A stretch of 64,000 nucleotides of DNA from Prionailurus bengalensis (taxonomy: Eukaryota > Chordata > Mammalia > Carnivora > Felidae). The notes beneath the pieces are model-generated. The model was not told the DNA's origin. It saw only the letters and a list, made by a program, of their open reading frames with translations, and did not search any database. The stretch lies in assembly GCF_016509475.1 (NCBI RefSeq), contig NC_057343.1, forward strand, positions 213,966,001-214,030,000. The letters are read 5' to 3'. Both the position numbers and the translations under genes were made by a program. Positions 23,601-34,559 of this stretch are shown here, piece by piece. Each line of letters opens with the position of its first letter. The stretch's first letter is position 1.

Positions 23601-24482
23601 AAAGACCTCTCTGACCTCAGCCGTAGCAATCTCTTACTCGACACATCCCCAAAGGCAAGGGAATTAAAAGCAAAAGTGAATTACTGGGACCTTATGAAGA
23701 TAAAAAGCTTCTGCACAGCAAAGGAAACAACCAACAAAACTAAAAGGCAACCAACGGAATGGGAAAAGATATTCGCAAATGACATATCGGACAAAGGGCT
23801 AGTATCCAAAATCTATAAAGAGCTCACCAAACTCCACACCCAAAAAACAAATAACCCAGTGAAGAAATGGGCAGAAAACATGAATAGACACTTCTCTAAA
23901 GAAGACATCCGGATGGCCAACAGGCACATGAAAAGATGTTCAGCGTCGCTCCTTATCAGGGAAATACAAATCAAAACCACACTCAGGTATCACCTCACGC
24001 CAGTCAGAGTGGCCAAAATGAACAAATCAGGAGACTATAGATGCTGGAGAGGATGTGGAGAAACGGGAACCCTCTTGCACTGTTGGTGGGAATGCAAATT
24101 GGTGCAGCCGCTCTGGAAAGCAGTGTGGAGGTTCCTCAGAAAATTAAAAATAGACCTACCCTATGACCCAGCAATAGCACTGCTAGGAATTTATCCAAGG
24201 GATACAGGAGCACTGATGCATAGGGCCACTTATACCCCAATGTTCATAGCAGCACTCTCAACAATAGCCAAATTATGGAAAGAGCCTAAATGTCCATCAA
24301 CTGATGAATGGATAAAGAAATTGTGGTTTATATACACAGTGGAATATTACATGGCAATGAGAAAAAATGAAATATGGCCTTTTGTAGCAACGTGGATGGA
24401 ACTGGAGAGTGTGATGCTAAGTGAAATAAGCCATACAGAGAAAGACAGATACCATATGGTCTCACTCTTATGTGGATCCTGA
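20659..24482 (+). pseudogene. L1 ORF2 (endonuclease and reverse transcriptase), one stop and one frameshift
   Basis: ORF2p nicks target DNA and reverse-transcribes L1 RNA at the nick. The ATG at 20659 lies 50 bp after the ORF1 stop. All endonuclease catalytic motifs are present: NVNG near residue 13, Glu42 in QETHF (20782-20784), Asp144 in GDFN (21088-21090), and Asp228-His229 in SDHN (21340-21345). A TAG at 21742-21744 (codon 362, Lys in copy A) ends the frame between endonuclease and Z domain. The frame reopens until a missing base near 22485 causes TAA at 22492-22494. The third part is open to TGA 24480-24482 and carries FADD at 22752-22763 (about codon 699) and the C-X3-C-X7-H-X4-C segment at 24042-24095. 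Overall span equals about 1,274 codons, as in human L1. Confidence 0.95.
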
Positions 24483-24710
24483 GAAACTTAACAGGAACCC
24501 ATGGGGGAGGGGAAGGAAAAAAAAAAAAAGAGGTTAGAATGGGAGAGAGCCAAAGCATAAGAGACTGTTAAAAACTGAGAACAAACTGAGGGTTGATGGG
24601 GGGTGGGAGGGAGGAGAGGGTGGGTGATGGGTATTGAGGAGGGCACCTTTTGGGATGAGCACTGGGTGTTGTATAGAAACCAATTTGTCAATAAATTTCA
24701 GAAAAAAAAA
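24483..24710 (+). other. L1 3' UTR, G-rich tract and poly(A)
   Basis: Contains a G-rich tract at about 24589-24632 with at least five runs of three or more G, capable of forming a G-quadruplex, a poly(A) signal AATAAA at 24690-24695, and a 10-A tail up to the duplication. An internal 13-A run near 24520 lies in the 3' UTR and is not the tail. Confidence 0.88.
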
Positions 24711-24724
24711 ATAAGTTCTTTATA
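24711..24724. repeat. Right target-site duplication of the full-length L1
   Basis: Exact copy of 18773-18786. Confidence 0.95.
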
Positions 24725-25789
24725 ATTTGTAAACCATGATGCAAATATATGGCATAATTACAAACATTATTTGTCATATCTTTGAATGCAACCGTGCTAG
24801 ACTGATTTTGGAGACTTGCCTACAATGATCGCTTTTTCTGGAGATATACAACAGGGACCAAAACTATTAGACACAATCAGGCAAGAGAAAGTATTTATGT
24901 AATAAATATAAATACATTTCTGGGAATCCCCTGCTTTTTGAATTGTTTTTTTTTTCTAAGATAGCCAGTATGCTTGTTTTTCCATAGCAAGGAGACTACT
25001 TCACCTCATCAATACTCAGCTTCTGTCTCTCCCTGTCTATTTCCCTCCCACACCTGTGCACACTCTCCCCACCAAAATACATAAACTTTAAAAAAACAAA
25101 TAAATAAGTAAATAAATTTATTGTCTCTAAATCACAAACTTCATAGTCAGTCTTTAGATTCAAATCTTTGTAGTTGCAGAATACCCTGCTGATAATTTTT
25201 TCTGTGAACATTATCTAATATTAATTTCCCTTTTCCAAGAGTAGCACCAACTCAATCCCTCCTGACTTTATCATTTATGGACTTTAAACTTCATTGTGCA
25301 CTTCTTGTTGAGTTCAGCTGCCTCATCTTACCCTTTGCATAGGGTAGCCACCCGAAATAAGTAACATTATTTTTGCTTTGAGAATATGTTAGAAAAGTGT
25401 TTGTCTCAAGACTGTTAGCTAGGTAGTCACTTCTATATCTAGTTATATAGCAGCCTTCTTAACCATTTAAGTGAATAGAATAAAAAAGCAGCCTCCTTTT
25501 ATAAAGTGATCTGAATGATGTGATTACTGACGATAAATATAAAAGGAATAAGGTAGGTTGGAACAACTGTGGAAAGCTTCACAAGGGAGAACAAGTTTGA
25601 GATATCCTTTGGAGTATGTTGGTTCTTCATTCACAGCTCTTCCTTCTTTCCTCCCTTCCCGTAGCCATGATCCTGCCCTCCTTTATGACAGGATTATACG
25701 TACATGTTCCATTGATGTTGGGCTTAGTTATGTTAATTGCTTTCACTCTGAAATGTAGGCAGAAATGGTTGATTTAGTGCTAGTTCTGA
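24725..25789. other. Mostly plain sequence, possible decayed SINE
   Basis: No gene. 25015-25125 (CTGTCTCTCCCTGTCT, then ACATAAACTTTAAAAAAACA and AAATAAATAAGTAAATAAA) could be the 3' half of a decayed plus-strand CAN-SINE. The rest is unassigned. Confidence 0.45.
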
Positions 25790-26080
25790 ACTAGGCCTAA
25801 AGAGAAATCGTGTGTTTCTTCTTACTTTTTTGTGTCTCTGCCAGTGCCATGAGAAGAGCATGTCCCAGTTCACTGACGGCTATAGAGTAAGTCATCTAGG
25901 ACAGACTTGAACCTCTGGCAACTTGAAGCCAAACCCACCTGAGCCCAGCAGAGATCAGCCAAACCCAATTGACCTATAGACTTGTGAGAAAAAAAATAAG
26001 TATTTGTTGTTATAAGCCACTGAATTTGAGGGCTGTTACTTGATATTATGGCAGCACCACCTGACTAATGCTAACATATT
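25790..26080 (+). repeat. MLT1-type LTR fragment (ERVL-MaLR)
   Basis: CTGCCAGTGCCATGAGAAGAGCATG, then GAGCCCAGCAGAGATCAGCC, then TTGTGAGAA.AAATAAGTATTTGTTGTTATAAGCCACTGA is the known end of an MLT1-class LTR, including the polyadenylation region. Solo LTR; no internal part seen. Confidence 0.75.
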
Positions 26081-26199
26081 GTAAGAAATGGTTAGGTCAT
26101 GAACTAGTAGCCTCTTCCTTTCTGTTTCCACTGTTACTGCCTCCATTCAAGCTTTTATCCTGCCTCTTTGGATTGTTTTAAAAGCTTCCTATTTTTTCC

Positions 26200-26470
26200 C
26201 ACCTGCATTAGTTAGGGTATCCCAATAGCTATTAGAAGTTGATGTAAAATTTATAGTGTTTCAAACATAATACAGGTTTACTTCTTGCTCACATTTGTAC
26301 ACTATTATCATAGGTACATGGTTTCCTCCTTCCACACAGTCTTTCAGGGGCCCAGACTGATGGAGGCTTGTCTGTTTTGTGTTGTTTTGTTTCGCATGTA
26401 TCTTACAAGATACATGCAAGAAAGCCAAGAAAATGTAGCTTTAACTGTGGGGACAAGAAAAAAAAAATAT
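26200..26470 (+). repeat. Old LTR-like repeat, copy 2 of 3
   Basis: Same family as 11475-11800: TTTACTTCTTGCTCACATTTG, then CAGTCTTTCAGGGGCCCAGACTGATGG. It is diverged and the borders are unclear. Confidence 0.5.
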
Positions 26471-27039
26471 TAACATTCATTATTATGAGCAATTTATTAT
26501 CTCTGCTATGTCATGCTTATTTAACATGCTTTAATCTAGAGTTATTAGTCCTAAAAATTCAATGTGATATTAATTATCTGCTTAAAATCTATGGTCTTAG
26601 TTGCCTGCAGTTTCAGCATCAAATTTAGCATATTATTTCCATATTAACAGTTTCTGTTTTCATCTAGTACTAACACTGAAGAACACATGAAGCTGGCATC
26701 TGTTTGATTAATTCAGTACATAGTCCTGTCATACCAAAACATTAACAAGCAATCTAGAAGTTACCTACACTTTCATGGGAGAGGTAGAGGTCATTCACTG
26801 AATGGCAAACAACTCGATAAATACCCATCACAGTTTTCATTCTCTTCTAGTCTTTTGTCAGCTGTGTGACCATTTATGGGCTTTTTTATTTTTTAATCCC
26901 TCCCAGCATGAAGGACCTATAGCTTCCCAGTTCCTCTGTTCTATGCCTATAAGTCTCTTTATCCATTCCCTTTCTTATTTATTTATACTAAACTAAATAT
27001 ACCAAACATGCATGGTCATACTCATCAACCCATTCAAGA
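26471..27039. other. No recognisable feature
   Basis: AT-rich plain sequence before an L2 element. Confidence 0.55.
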
Positions 27040-27600
27040 AAATAATAAAGACTTTTCAGTTGCTGTTTCCACCATCCTCAGAAAGCAGTGAGGGATCACA
27101 AATTATATTTTCCCATGATACAAGCAAGACCTCTGTGTTTGGCTCATTTCCCCTTTTAAAAATTTTATCTCCATCTTTTCCCCTTCATGCCTCCTATATT
27201 CCAGTCATGCTGACCTCCTCACCATGTCTTGAACACATTTTGGTTTCTTCCTATTTCTGGAGCCTTTATAGAGAGCACATTTTCTTCCCAGAAGCCTTTT
27301 TCTTCTACTCTGCATGTCAAGATCCCATAAATATGTTAAGGGCTACTTCAAGTATCTCCTTCACTGGGGAGTCTTCCCTACCTTTATTCCACTGCCCAAC
27401 CTTCATAGAATTCGTTGTTTTTCTGTACTCTTGTAAAATTCTGTACACGCCTCTGCTGTAGTATTTATTATATTGTTTAATATGTTATGTATCTAGTTCA
27501 CCAGAATAGAGACCTTGTCATCTTTGAATTCTTAGCATAGTACCTAACATGTAGCTTGAAACACAGTTTCTCAGTAAATGTTTGTTGATGCAAGAAAAAC
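27040..27600 (+). repeat. L2 LINE 3' end, sense
   Basis: The order is readable: TCCAGTCATGCTGACCTCCTC, then CTTCACTGGGGAGTCTTCCC, then AGAATAGAGACCTTGTCATC, and finally TCTCAGTAAATGTTTGTTGATG, which is the typical L2 3' end. The 149-codon frame at 27012-27461 lies inside this fossil and is not a gene. Confidence 0.85.
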
Positions 27601-28369
27601 TTGTCCGAGAGCTGGAAACCTGGCCAAGAGACAGGAGGCTCTCAGTTCATGACCAAAGGTTTAGTAACTAGTCTGGAACGCAGAGCTCTCCCATGAGGGA
27701 AGCCCTCAGAGTAACTTTAATTCTTTGCCCCAAAGTGCTATCATTGAAGGGAAAAAAATTTGGAGCATTTTAATATGCTAGTTTCCAACAACTTCTTAAA
27801 TTACACTTTCTGTGAAGAGAAAGCTGAAGGGACGAGGAGATTGAGAGAAAGGAGAATACTGAGCCAGAAGCTAAGGACATTCCAGAAATGTTACAAGAGT
27901 TAAAATGTGTAACTTTCCCCCTCACTTATGGATTTACATGCATTTAATATAGCTTGACCTATTGAACCTATCTTGGGTTTCCCTGTGGAGGCTGTCTCTT
28001 TCAGGCCAAATTATCTGTCTAATGTAGTAGATAAAGAAATAATCATATATCCCTACCAGTTCAATGACATTTATGAATTAATAAAATAATCCAGGACCTA
28101 AATTTTCTAGTGTAACAGTAACAGACAGCAGCATGAATCTTTGCACAGAAGAACACTTAGAATGTGTTGTCAGTGTCTCAAGTTCCTTTCTTATCATTTT
28201 GGCCTTAATATTGAAGCTGACCAGAAATAGGTGAGTAAAATAATATCCCCTAAGTCTCTACAGAGCAATTATGATACATCCTCCAGAGAATTAGGCAATA
28301 GAGACATAGACAGGATATGAGGAAGCCCTGTTAGGCTAACTGGAATGGGAGTTAGTCAGAATATTACTT
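27601..28369. other. No recognisable feature
   Basis: Plain sequence; no family or frame recognised. Confidence 0.55.
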
Positions 28370-28860
28370 AATGTAGCTTTTGCTGCTGTATACAAATAAA
28401 TTTCCAAATCTTAATCGTTGAACACAAAAGTGTATTTTTTCATCATGTTGGGCAGTTCACCTCCAAATAATGATTAAGGGATAATGTTGTCCTGACTTTC
28501 TTTCAATGGCTTCTCCCATTGTGACTCTGGAAAATTTAACATAGGATTCCCAAGATTGCCCTGGGGTTGCCTCCATCCAGAAGTGAGAAAGGGAAAAGTT
28601 CATAGGGAATCTCGTATGGCAGTTCTTACAGGCCATGTCTGGAAAGGGTGCATATTACTTTTGTGTCCATTCCTTTGGCAAGAAGGTTTACACAAGGCCA
28701 CACCTAAGTCCTAGTAAAGCTAGAAATGTGGTCAAAGACTATCCTTTCAGGAATAATTTTTATAGTGTGTTATGAGAAATGTAGTTGAACTATTGTAAGG
28801 AGAAGGAAATAAGTATGGCAGACAATGTATAACCCATTGATAAAATAAACATGGTGTAAA
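28370..28860 (+). repeat. Old LTR-like repeat, copy 3 of 3
   Basis: The best preserved of the three: TTTTGCTGCTGTATACAAATAAAT, GGCTTCTCCCATTGTGACTC, GGTTGCCTCCATCCAGAAGTG, AGGCCATGTCTGGAAAG, AAGGCCACACCTAAGTCCTAG. Ends in an A-rich tract near 28858. Confidence 0.55.
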
Positions 28861-28879
28861 AAAAAAAGAATAAGAAAAA

Positions 28880-29565
28880 CTTAGCCAATCCTCATTTATG
28901 TGGACTACAGATTTATAAATTTGCGTACTTACTGAAATTTGTATGCAACCCCCAAATCAGACTTTCAGTGCTTTCACAGTTATTTGTCGATACGCACACA
29001 GCCGCACAATGTTTGAATCACCCAACTATGCACATTACTAGCTGAGGTTGCGTAAGGTGATGACCTGCTGTCATGTTTCAGCCCTCATATTATAAACAAG
29101 TGTGCTTTTCACAGTCTATTTAGTGCCATATTTTTTTCATGTTTTTCTTTTTTTTTTCTTCTTGGTTAATTTTGTTGGTGATTTCACCTGTTAAAATGGC
29201 CCTCAAGCATAGTTCTGAAGTGCTACTTAGTGTTCTAAGCACAGGAAGGCTATGATGTGCCTTGAGGAGAAAATACATGTATTAGGTAAGCTTTGTTTAG
29301 GCACAAATTACAGTGCTGTTGGCTGTGAGTTCAATGTTAATGAGTCAACAATAAAATAAGTCATCAGCAAGTAAATAAGATATCTTTAGACAGAAACTCA
29401 CATAAAACAAAATTGCATATAGACTGTTTGACCTGAGGCTCACAAAACCTAACTTTGTATTTCTTCTAGGGGCAGTGGTTCAGTATTTGTGAATTCAACA
29501 TTGAATTCATGTTCATGGTGACTTTATATAACATAAGTGTCATAAATAACAAGAACCAGCTCTGT
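28880..29565 (+). mobile_element. Tigger-like DNA transposon fossil
   Basis: A pogo/Tigger-type element with decayed inverted ends: TCCTCATTTATGTGGACTACA on the left is a poor inverted match to TGTCATAAATAACAAGAACC on the right. Inside, 29194-29390 is the decayed N-terminal helix-turn-helix part of a Tigger/jerky-like transposase, with readable pieces such as ALK at the start and AVGCEFNVNES-like coding near 29310-29345, broken by stops. Most of the transposase is deleted. The subfamily is not determined. Confidence 0.62.
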
Positions 29566-30019
29566 GTGTGTGTGTATTTTTCTTTCCCTCTTATATTTTT
29601 TTGGTCAGCCACTGCCTGTTGCCTATCTCAAAAGGCATTCCCTACTTCCCCCTGATGTCATGGTTTTGTATACTAACAAGACCCTGATTTTGTTCACATA
29701 TCAGGCAGAGTAACTTGATCATAGCTACAATTAGCCCAGTACCAAGTTTTACTTAACGCAGTTCTAGCTGACAAAATATAAGGAGTCTGTTTTGCACTGC
29801 CTTCCATTTTCTCCTACCTCCCATATTGTATGAGGAAGTGTTCCAACCATTTCGCAACCATGAGATAAAGGCCAAGAGAACTCTCCAGATATTAGCTTAA
29901 TTGAGCTTCTAGATCAATAACAGCAACTGCTTCATATTTGTGCAGAAGGTAAGTCCCTATTTTTAAACTATTATCAGTTTCTTCTTTTCTTACTTACCAG
30001 AGTGCTTATGGCCAAAAGT
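29566..30019. other. No recognisable feature
   Basis: Possibly part of another LTR-like fossil but nothing can be named. A short TG repeat lies at 29563-29574. Confidence 0.45.
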
Positions 30020-30145
30020 ATTGCTACTTACTCACATAATATTTAATCCATTCAACAAATGCTTGCTAAGTGTTTACCATATGCAAGCACTGTTAAAATC
30101 ATAGATATTCATAATGAACAAAACATATAAATTTATACCACATGA
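30020..30145 (-). repeat. L2 LINE 3' end, antisense
   Basis: ATCCATTCAACAAATGCTTGC, then TAAGTGTTTACCATATGCAAGCAC is the reverse complement of the L2 3' end. Confidence 0.75.
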
Positions 30146-30229
30146 ATAGGAAAAGATTTTTAAAAAGGATGAATTTATTTCATATGCTTATTGGCTATTT
30201 TTATATCTTCACTACAAACATCTGTATTC

Positions 30230-30964
30230 AGAATATTTGTCCATTTTAATTGGTTCTTTGTCTTTTTAAATTATTGAGTAAGACATGTTGTATATTCTAA
30301 ATAGAAAACCCATCCCAAACATACGATTTGCAAACTTCTTCTTTCATTCTGTGAGTTGCATTTCTTGAGAGGCATTCTTTGAACTCCAGTAAAATGTTGA
30401 ATAGAAGTAGGGAGAGCTGGCATCCTTGTCGTGTTCTTCATCTTAAGGAGAAGGATTTAGTTTTCACCATTTAATATGTTATTAGCTATAGGTTTTTATT
30501 TTTCTATATCCATAAGTGATATTAAAGTTAGTAGTTTATGAAACTATAATATTTATAGTCATGTAAAAGGTCAGTAGTTTTCTTATCTTGTGAGGTTTTT
30601 GATTAGATTTCATACCAAGTTGAGAGCAACCTCAAAGAGTGAATTGGGAAGTGTCCCTCCTCTTTTTTAATTTTTGAAGAATTTGTGAAAATAATTATTA
30701 AAATGTGTCTTCAAATGTTTGGTAGAATTTACTAGTGAAGTAATCGGGGCCTGGGCATTTCTCTATAATAGGTTTTTATATTATTAAATCAATCTCTTTA
30801 CTTGTTCTAGATCTATTTAGAATTTTTCTTTTCTTCTGGAGTCAGTTAGAGTACTTTATGTCTTTTAGGAATTCACCCATTTCACCTAAGTCATCTTATT
30901 TATTTGGCATGTAACTATTCATAGTATTTCTTGATAATCTTTGTTATTTCTGAAAGGTCAGTTT
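30230..30964 (-). mobile_element. Ancient antisense L1, part 1 (3' UTR and reverse transcriptase)
   Basis: The line TGTCCATTTTAATTGGTTCTTTG, then GAGAGCTGGCATCCTTGTCG, then TTAGGAATTCACCCATTT is an old L1 read backwards, from 3' UTR towards the reverse-transcriptase fingers. It stops near 30964 at the 3' end of a second antisense L1. Colinear continuation is seen at 36723-37613, 41481-42280 and 42625-44369. Confidence 0.8.
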
Positions 30965-31641
30965 AATAATATTTTCTTTATTTTTATTTTTATTATTGAA
31001 GTGTAGTTGACATACAATATTACATTAGTTTCAGGCATAAACATAGCAATTCAGTAATTATGTACTCAATGCTCATCATGATGAGTAGTCACCACCTGTC
31101 ACCATACAATGTTACTACAATATTATTGACTATATTCCTATGCTGTACTTTTCATCTTTGTGACTTATTTATTTTATAACTGGAAGTTTATAATACTTAA
31201 TCCCTTTCATCTATTTTGCCCATTCCTCCAATCCCTTTCCTTTTGCAAACCAACAGTAGTGGTCCACATTCCAAGCACCACTTATTGAAGAGACTGTCTT
31301 TTCCCTTTTGTATATTTTTGTATCTTTTGTCACAGATTAATCATGAGTTTATTTCTGGGCCCTCTATCTTGTTCTGTAGATCTATGTGTCTATTTTTGTG
31401 TAGTACCATGCTGTTTTTATTACTACAGCTTTGTAGTATATCTTGAAATCTGGGATTGTGATACCTCTAGCTTTATTCTTTTTTCTCAGGATTGCTTTGG
31501 CTATTTTAAGGGTCTTTTGTTATTCCATTCAAACTTTAGGATTATTTGTTCTAGTTCTGTGAAAAATGCTATTGGTATTTTGATAGGGATTACATTAAAT
31601 CTGTATTCTCTTTGGGTAATATGGACACTTTGACAATATTA

Positions 31642-32092
31642 AATATTCCATTCCATTAAAGAAATTGTGGTTTATATACACAATTGAATACTACGTGGCA
31701 ATGAGAAAGAATGAAACATGGCCTTTTGTAGCAACGTGGATGGAACTGGAGAGTGTTATGCTAAGTGAAATAAGTCAGAGAGAGAAAGACAGATACCATA
31801 TGTTTTCACTGTTATGTGGATCCTGAGTAACTTAACAGAAGACCATGGGGGAGGGGAAGGAAAAAAAAAGGTTAGAGAGGGAGGGAGGCAAACCTTAAGA
31901 GACTCTTAAAAACTGAGAATAAACTGAGCGTTGATGGGGGTTGGGAGGGAAGGGAAAGTGGGTGATGGGCATTGAGGAGGGCACCTATTGAGATGAGCAC
32001 TGGGTGTTGTATGGAAACCAATTTGACAATAAATTTCATATTTAAAAAAAATAAAGTATAGTCAAATACAAAAAAAAAATATCCCATTCCAT
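31642..32092 (+). mobile_element. 5'-truncated young L1 tail with duplication
   Basis: Body 31657-32077, flanked by AATATTCCATTCCAT (31642-31656) and AATATCCCATTCCAT (32078-32092), one mismatch. It contains the last about 150 bp of ORF2 (stop TGA at about 31825), the G-rich 3' UTR, and two A-tracts separated by 18 bp at the end. It belongs to the same subfamily as copies A and FL. It is inserted in the opposite direction into copy C. Confidence 0.92.
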
Positions 32093-32822
32093 GAGCATGG
32101 TGTGTCTTTCCATTTGTTTGTGTTATCATTAGTTTCTTTCGTCAATGTCTTATAGTTTCTGGAATATAGCTTTTTCACCTCCTTTGTTAAATTTAGTCCT
32201 GATTATTTTATTCTTTTTGGTACAATTGTTAATGGGGTTGTTTTCTGATTTCTCTTTTTGCTACTTCATTATTAGTATACTAAAAATGCAACATATTTCT
32301 GTATATTAATTTTGTATTCCACAACTTTAAATTCATTTATCAGTTCTAATAGTTTTTTTTGTGGCATTTATAGGATTTTCTATATATTGTATCATGTTGT
32401 CTGCAAATAGTGACAGTTTTATTTTCCCTAACCAATTTGGATGCCTTTTATTTTTTTCTCTTGTCTGATTGCTGCAGCTAGGTCTTCCAGTACTATGTTG
32501 AATAAAAGTAATCAGAGTTGATATCCTTATCTTGTTCCTGATCTTAGAGGGAAAGTTTTCAGTTCACACCATTGAGTATGATGTTAGCTGTGAGTTTTTC
32601 ATAGATGGCCTTATTATATTGAGGTATTTTCCCTCTAAAATCACTTTGTTGAGAGTTGAGAGTTTTTATCATGAATAGATGTTGTATTTTGTCAGATGCT
32701 TTTTCTGCATTTATTGAGAAGATCATATGGTTTTTATCCTTTCTCTTGTTGATGTGATATATCACATTGATCGATTTGTGAATATTTAATCATCTTGCCT
32801 CACTGGAATAAGTCTCACTTGA

Positions 32823-33072
32823 TTGTGGTGAATAATCCTTTTTTATGTTTATTTATTCATTTTTGAGTGAGAGGGATAGAGAGCGAGCAGGGGAGGGGCA
32901 GAGAGAGAGGGAGATAGAGAATCTCAAGCAGGCTGTGCTCTGTTAAATGCAGAGCTTGGCGTGGGACTGGAACTCATGAACCATGAGACCATGACCTGAA
33001 CTGAAATCAAGAGCCAGATGCTTAACTGACTGAGCCACTTAGGCACCCCAACTTGTGGTGAATGATCCTTTT
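32823..33072 (-). mobile_element. CAN-SINE 3, antisense, with duplication
   Basis: Body 32843-33052 in reverse: T-rich tail (TATGTTTATTTATTC), GA-rich tract, ATGAACCATGAGACCATGACC middle, and head complement TGACTGAGCCACTTAGGCACCCC. Flanks TTGTGGTGAATAATCCTTTT and TTGTGGTGAATGATCCTTTT (32823-32842, 33053-33072), 20 bp with one mismatch. Inserted into ORF2 of copy C. Confidence 0.95.
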
Positions 33073-34559
33073 AATGCATTGTTGAATTTGATATGCTAAT
33101 ATTTTGTTGAGAATTTTTGCATCTATATTCAAGGATTTAGGCCAGTAGTTTTATTTTTATCTATTATTATTTTTTTGTAGTGTCTTTGTCTAGTTTTGGT
33201 ATCAGGGTAATGCGAACTTGTACAAGAAATTTGGAAATTTTCCTTTTTCCTGTAGTTTTGGAATAGTTTGAAAAGAATAGGTATTACATCCTCTTTAAAA
33301 GTTTTGTAGAATTTGCCCATGAAGCAATCTAATCCTGGACTTTTGTTGTTCGGAGTTATTTTATCACTGTTTCAATCTCGTTACTAGTAATTGCTCTGTT
33401 CAAGTTTTATATCTATTCCTGATTAGTTTTGTAAGATTATATGTTTCTAGGAATTTATCCATTTCTTCCAGATTGTCCAATTCGTTGGCACATAATTTTT
33501 CATAGTATTCCCTTATAATTCTTTGTGTTTCTGCATTTTGGTTGTTATTCTCATCTTTCATTTCTGAATTTATTTATTTATTTGAGTCTTTCTTTTGTTC
33601 TTTATGAATCTGGCAGATGGTTTGTCATTTTGTTTATCTTTTCAAAGAACCAGCTCTTGGCTTCATTGATCTTTTCTATTGATTTTCAGTCTCTATTTCA
33701 TTTATTTCTGCCTTAATCTTTATTATTTCCTTCCTTCTACCAATTCGGGGCTTTGTTTTTTCTTTTTCTAGCTTCTTTAGGTATCAGGTTAGATTGTTTC
33801 TTGAGATTTTTCTTTTTTTTCAGTTAGGCCTGTCTTGCTATAACATCCCTCTGAGAAATGCTTTTGCTGCAACCTAAAGATTTTGGACTACTGTGTTTTT
33901 ACTTTTGTCTCCATATATATTTTAATATCCTCTTTGATTTCTTTGTTGACTTATTGGTTGTTCAGTATCACGTTGTTTCATTTCCATATGTTTGTGCTTT
34001 TTCAGTTTTTCTTGTAATTGATTTCTAGTTTCATACTGCTGCGGCGAGAAAAGAAGCTTAATATGATTTCAAACTTCTTAAATTATTGACACTTGTTTTG
34101 TGCCCTAACATCTGATCTGTCCTGGAGAAAGTTCCATGTTCACTTGAAAATCATGTTTATTATGCTATTGTTAGGTGGAATGTTCTGTATATATCTGTTA
34201 GGTTCATTTGGTCTAATGTGTTGTTCAAAGCCACTGTTTTCTTACTGGTTTTCTGTCTCAATGATCTATGCATTGATGTAAGTGGGATGCTAAAGTTCCC
34301 TACTATTATTGTATTATTGTATTCTCCCTTTCTGTATGTTAATGTTTATATATTTAGGTGCTCCTATGTTGGGAGCATAGATATTTATCCTCTTCTTAGA
34401 TTGATACCTTTGTCATTATTACACAATGCCCTTTTTTGTCTCCCGCTACAGTCTTTGTTTTATACTGTTTTGTCTGATATAAACATTGCTACCTTGCCTT
34501 TTGTTGTTGTCTCTCATTCAGCAGGCTGCCTTTTAGTTTTTTGATTGTCTCCTAATTTG

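Larger units (their letters stand above)
18787..24710 (+). mobile_element. Full-length young L1 (copy FL)
   Basis: A 5.92-kb complete L1: 5' UTR 18787-19713, ORF1 19714-20608, 50-bp spacer, ORF2 20659-24482, 3' UTR and poly(A) to 24710. Both ends are confirmed by a perfect 14-bp target-site duplication. The 5' end begins GGAGGCGGCAAGATGGCGGC, the typical start of mammalian L1 with a YY1-like site. I see only three disabling changes: one A too many in ORF1, one stop codon in ORF2, and one missing base in ORF2. Few changes and a perfect duplication mean a recent insertion by mammalian standards. As it reads it cannot make either full protein. Confidence 0.97.
31245..34545 (-). pseudogene. L1 ORF2 remnant of copy C
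   Basis: On the minus strand the gene runs from about 34545 (N-terminus) to about 31245. Readable reverse-transcriptase pieces in a 68-codon open frame at 32765-32559 include SINAEKASDKIQH. Other parts are recognised as the reverse of L1 text: GAACCAGCTCTTGGCTTCATT near 33648 and TGGAATGTTCTGTATATATC near 34177. It is interrupted by two insertions and lacks the C-terminal part. It is not functional. Confidence 0.82.

Noticed and set aside
22665..24482. 605-codon open frame as a host gene
   Set aside because: It holds the FADD reverse-transcriptase motif and the L1 C-terminal Cys-rich segment and lies inside the full-length L1; it is part of ORF2.
27012..27461. 149-codon open frame
   Set aside because: It lies in a sense L2 fossil, has no recognised domain, and similar frames occur by chance in pyrimidine-rich DNA.
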